DNA of 10,216 nt from Tritrichomonas foetus (lineage: Eukaryota > Parabasalia > Tritrichomonadida > Tritrichomonadidae). Shown one piece after another: positions 6,838-10,216 of this stretch. Each line of letters starts with the position of its first letter. Within the stretch, counting starts at the first letter, position 1. The stretch lies in assembly GCA_001839685.1 (NCBI GenBank), contig MLAK01000032.1, positions 2,242-12,457 on the forward strand. Reading direction: 5' to 3'. Below the pieces are notes generated by a model. The model saw only the letters and a program-made list of their open reading frames with translations. It did no database searches and was not told the DNA's origin. Position numbers and translations under genes: made by a program.

Positions 6838-9800
6838 TTAAGTTGATCCAATTTGATGAGCCATTCCTCTTAATCTATCATAACCAAGTGCAAAACATTT
6901 CATTTTATATTGATCATTATTTAACACTTTCGCAATAATAGCTTGTTGTTGATCTGGTGGGAAAGTGTCAAGGAACTTTTTGAGAACTGAACCCATATTT
7001 ACAAGAATGAACACTTTTATATTCATTTGAGCCATTTGGGATTCTGATCTTGCAATTACCCATGCATAAATTCTAATATATTCTAGTTTCTGTTCTTCAG
7101 AAACCACATAACTCATGCTATTCAAAAATTTGTAGACTTCATTGCATGTTGCATTACCAAATTGTTTCATTATTGGCAATGCACTCAAAATAATTGGGAA
7201 TGTTTCAGCTACAGGGAATTTATCTTCAAGGACATAGCTTCCAATTGAAGCTATAGCAAGGAGGATGTTTTCACGCATAAGTATATTTTCTGTAGTAAGT
7301 TGTGTAACAGATTGGAGTCTCGTCATTAATGCTGTCAATGCTTCATAAACACATGGCATCAAAAGTGGAACACTTTCTTCATTTTTACAAATTTGGAAGA
7401 TGAAATTTGCAGCAGCTGATGCAACATGTGGTATTGCATCTGTTATTCGTTTCAACATCATTTGAATAAGATGTGCTTTCATTTCATCAGGCATTAAAGA
7501 CATTGTTGAATTTCGCGAAATTAATTCTGCAAAAGTTTGTATTGAAAATGCTTGGTATTGATAAGATTTATGATCAAGAAATGTGGTAAGAATTGGAAGA
7601 AGTTCATCAAGGATCTCTTTGGTGTTGCCTTCAGTTGAAAATGCAATCCCAATGAATAATTCGGAAATTGGAGCAAGGACATAATCAGGGCATATTAAAG
7701 CACCTGTATAAGGATTCATTGTTTGTGTTAAAACATCAGATAAAATGTGAATGAGTTCAATTTCTTTTTGCTTTAAGATTTCAACCCCACATGTTTTAAT
7801 GATACTTCCAATTGCAGAAATAATAATACATAAAACTGAGAATTCATAATGTGATGAATGCGCAAGTTTTTCAATTAATAAAGAAATCATATTCTCAGTT
7901 GGAATTGTAACAGCATCAATATCAGCACCAAATCTAGAAATATATTGTGAAAGGCATCGTAATGAATTACTTGCATGGGATAATGCATTAGTTGATGGCA
8001 TTTGTGCAACATAAACAACAGTTGATAAAACATGTGGAAGTTGTGTAGCAATTTCTTCTGAATAATAACATAAAACTGAAGCTTGAAAAATTGCAATTCC
8101 ACAAATAGTTAATTGTTGTTCATCAATTGGTCCATTTGGATCATAAGGTGAGCGTGCAATTGCTAAAACTTCTGTAAAAATGCTCATTAAACATTCGTTG
8201 AAGTTTGGATCATTTGCAATAACAGTTGGTAAAACTTCAATGGTTTGTAATGCTTCAGCCCTTACAGAATTATCATTAATTCGAATTCCAGCCATAATTA
8301 TAGGTACTAATTGATCTTTAATTAGCTCCATTTGATCAGGAATGTATCTACATAATGCTTCAATTACACTATATACTGGAAAATGTGCTTGAACATTTTC
8401 TTTGAGTGTTTCAAAAATAGTAGTTGTTATTTGTTCAACAAAATAAGGAATTTGTGTTTGCGAAGCAGCAATCATTGAACAGACAATGCTTGCTGCATCT
8501 TGAGACATTGTTGGTTCAGGTGAACGCATCCATTCAAGGATAATTGGAAGTAATGTCGGTAATAATTCATCAGAGACTGTGATATATTTTAGAATTTCTG
8601 ATAAAAGATGAGTGCCACGAGAATCACCAGTCACTTGAATAAAATGAAGAACTTTTTGTACAATTACTGAAAGATTACTCGTTATGAAATCTGGAAAGTA
8701 ACAAGCAATTTCTGCTAAAGCTTCAGATGAGAAATCTTGAACAAAAACATCATCATCTTCAAGAAAGTTTAATAATTGTGGATAAAGTGACATTATCAAG
8801 TTGGAAAAGTTAGAAGGAACTAAACTCATAGCAGTGTATAAAACAGCAATCGCACAAAGTTTAAATTGAGGTGAATTTTGTTGAATTAATTGTTGAAAAC
8901 GTTCCATTGACATTTGAACAACAGTTTCCTCAGGAATCCGCATATAAATTCCTTCAAAAACCGATAAACAATCGAAAATCCATGAAAGAACAAAATCATC
9001 AGTACTTAAATCATAAAACTGAATGACTAATTGAGTTTCAAGGTCAAAAATTGATTTAAGTGTGTCTAGATTAATCGAATCAATTGCTATTTGAAGATAG
9101 AGACCTAAAAGGGAATTCAATGGATATTTAAATTCAATTTGACTCTGTTCAGATGATAAAATAGGCAATATTAATGGAAGGATTTTATCAAGTGGAAAGA
9201 AAATGATATTGTTGTTCATGCCAATAGAAATTGGCTCAAGAAATTGAGTGACCATGTGAATATTTCCAGTGCTCACAATTTTTTGAAACAATTCAAATAA
9301 AGGAGTTTGGAAAACAAGAAATGGTGTTGTATCGTTTATCTTAATTAATATAAGAAAGAAAAACGATAGAGCTGTGCAGTTATTATCAAAATCTGGTGAT
9401 TGAAATCCGGCCATTATTAATGCGACAAAATATTGAATGTGCTTCTGGATTTCGTCGTTTGAAAATGTTGGAAAGAGGTGAATCATTATTTGAAGGATTG
9501 AAGAAAGATGGTCAAGGAAATTTTCAGTAAATAGAAAACAATTCAATTCATTCCATTCGCCCGGAAAATATCGAATCAAAACTGAAATGACATTTATTAT
9601 CTGTAATCTGGTCGTTGGATTTTGTTCATCTGCGAGAGTCGAAACGATGAATGATCGAATCTGTGCGATATTTTGGGGTGGGCCCGTTAAAAGAGCATCT
9701 TTGTGTTTAATCAAGTAATCTCGAACGCCAAGGACAGCATAAGACTTGATCACAGGGTCATCTACGCCGCTGATAACCTCAAAAAAGCATTGAATCGACT

Positions 9801-9915
9801 GGGGAACGCTCGAAAATTCGTCTAATTTCGCTGTGACCTCGTTAACATACTGCCCTGTTGGATCTCTGAGTCGTGTGTATAGAGAAATTAAAGAATCTCG
9901 GCTGATTTGATCCAT
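6838..9915 (-). CDS. Importin-beta family nuclear transport receptor (IPO4/IPO5, Kap123/Kap121-like)
   Basis: A 1025-residue all-helical HEAT-repeat protein, the usual length for importin-4/importin-5 type karyopherins (roughly 1,000 to 1,100). These carry cargo such as histones and ribosomal proteins through nuclear pores and release it on RanGTP binding. Residues of about 5-75 match an importin-beta N-terminal (IBN) domain in layout: short helices around RDPTGQYVNEVTAKLDEF, then DDPVIKSYAVLGVRDYLIK. Residues 100-125 (TTRLQIINVISVLIRYFPGE, then W121) fit the next HEAT repeat. Residues of about 350-415 show the family's characteristic pair (KLCAIAVLYTAMSLVP, then the acidic EDDDVFVQDFSSEALAEIAC). 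Regular helical hairpins continue to the C-terminus, which contains FPPDQQQAIIAKVLNN. There is no membrane segment or signal peptide. An in-frame TGA (9934-9936) seven codons upstream makes ATG 9915 the first possible start. There is no intron. G+C falls from the 5' to the 3' end. Assignment to the family is firm; the exact subtype is not. Confidence 0.85.
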   Translation of the reverse strand: MDQISRDSLISLYTRLRDPTGQYVNEVTAKLDEFSSVPQSIQCFFEVISGVDDPVIKSYAVLGVRDYLIKHKDALLTGPPQNIAQIRSFIVSTLADEQNPTTRLQIINVISVLIRYFPGEWNELNCFLFTENFLDHLSSILQIMIHLFPTFSNDEIQKHIQYFVALIMAGFQSPDFDNNCTALSFFFLILIKINDTTPFLVFQTPLFELFQKIVSTGNIHMVTQFLEPISIGMNNNIIFFPLDKILPLILPILSSEQSQIEFKYPLNSLLGLYLQIAIDSINLDTLKSIFDLETQLVIQFYDLSTDDFVLSWIFDCLSVFEGIYMRIPEETVVQMSMERFQQLIQQNSPQFKLCAIAVLYTAMSLVPSNFSNLIMSLYPQLLNFLEDDDVFVQDFSSEALAEIACYFPDFITSNLSVIVQKVLHFIQVTGDSRGTHLLSEILKYITVSDELLPTLLPIILEWMRSPEPTMSQDAASIVCSMIAASQTQIPYFVEQITTTIFETLKENVQAHFPVYSVIEALCRYIPDQMELIKDQLVPIIMAGIRINDNSVRAEALQTIEVLPTVIANDPNFNECLMSIFTEVLAIARSPYDPNGPIDEQQLTICGIAIFQASVLCYYSEEIATQLPHVLSTVVYVAQMPSTNALSHASNSLRCLSQYISRFGADIDAVTIPTENMISLLIEKLAHSSHYEFSVLCIIISAIGSIIKTCGVEILKQKEIELIHILSDVLTQTMNPYTGALICPDYVLAPISELFIGIAFSTEGNTKEILDELLPILTTFLDHKSYQYQAFSIQTFAELISRNSTMSLMPDEMKAHLIQMMLKRITDAIPHVASAAANFIFQICKNEESVPLLMPCVYEALTALMTRLQSVTQLTTENILMRENILLAIASIGSYVLEDKFPVAETFPIILSALPIMKQFGNATCNEVYKFLNSMSYVVSEEQKLEYIRIYAWVIARSESQMAQMNIKVFILVNMGSVLKKFLDTFPPDQQQAIIAKVLNNDQYKMKCFALGYDRLRGMAHQIGST

Positions 9916-10190
9916 AAATGGATTGCACGAGACTCAACAACAAGTTCTTTTCATATCACATTTCGACATAGTTTTTTATTTCACATTTCATAAATTAAAG
10001 TTTTTTCGATGCTGTTTTTTCATATTGATGGTACACTATCACTATATAGTAATCATAAGATTGCAGTTACTGTAAAGTCACCGCTGACAAATTCAGAGGA
10101 ATATTCAAAAAGTTTTGACTTTTTCATTAACACAGAAAATATTTAATTTATTCTTCGTTCCCATAGATGTATACAAAATATATTATGTTT
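9916..10190. other. Upstream flank of the importin gene
   Basis: This is A/T-rich sequence with no supportable coding frame. On the minus strand the last 75 bases before the ATG contain no exact TCAY(T/A) initiator. The transcript start may use another core element or lie further away. Nothing else specific was seen. Confidence 0.35.
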
Positions 10191-10205
10191 GGGTCATTAC
10201 GACCC
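10191..10205. repeat. GGGTC/GACCC hairpin at the window edge, possible transposon terminus
   Basis: GGGTC and GACCC flank ATTAC. Counting one A.C mismatch, the arms extend to 7 bp around a single T. It is a G+C-rich island in very A/T-rich sequence. Inverted GGGTC/GACCC pairs are, from memory, seen inside the terminal repeats of some piggyBac-type elements, but the bases beyond (CCTAAAAATTT) do not reach a TTAA target site before the window ends. Confidence 0.35.
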
Positions 10206-10216
10206 CCTAAAAATTT

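Noticed and set aside
7887..8102. Minus-strand frame of 71 codons inside the importin gene
   Set aside because: It is an out-of-frame shadow of the importin coding sequence, with no ATG context or motif of its own.
1..10216. tRNA, rRNA, snRNA genes, CRISPR arrays
   Set aside because: No TTCGAAT-type tRNA B box in context, no U6-like ACAGAGA, no rRNA-like G+C-rich block, and no regularly spaced repeats were seen.

Overview
The window looks like a stretch of an AT-rich protist genome, most plausibly a trichomonad (Tritrichomonas-like). Supporting signs are two intronless eukaryotic genes in the standard code, an R2R3-type Myb factor with a long asparagine-rich tail (Myb factors are greatly expanded in trichomonads), a divergent importin-beta family protein, and long A/T-rich spacers holding decayed coding sequence. 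Dictyostelium or another AT-rich protist is not excluded. One ambiguous base (n at 2517) suggests draft-quality sequence.

Layout. Positions 3-155 hold the last 50 codons of an unidentified plus-strand reading frame. From about 370 to 1600 no intact gene is present, but reading frames on both strands keep a protein-like character while interrupted by stops and frameshifts. The clearest is on the minus strand at 372-782. Positions 1791-2710 hold a second plus-strand fossil, which I read tentatively as a piggyBac-type (DDE_Tnp_1_7) transposase. Positions 2711-3529 form the promoter side of the Myb gene, with a pyrimidine-rich belt, an initiator-like TCATT and a perfect 20-bp palindrome close to the start codon. 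The Myb gene occupies 3530-4960 (plus). A convergent spacer of about 1.9 kb (4961-6837) holds two small hairpins, an 18-bp direct repeat and a weak 70-codon frame. The importin-like gene fills 6838-9915 (minus). The last 300 bases are its upstream flank and end in a GGGTC/GACCC hairpin that could be part of a mobile-element terminus lying mostly outside the window.

The two intact genes converge and are separated by a long spacer, so nothing suggests co-transcription. Functionally they are independent housekeeping or regulatory genes: a nuclear DNA-binding protein and a nuclear transport receptor. I do not see a multi-gene system here. The most interesting material is the set of decayed mobile-element-like sequences in the left third, and the strong 5'-to-3' fall in G+C shared by both intact genes.
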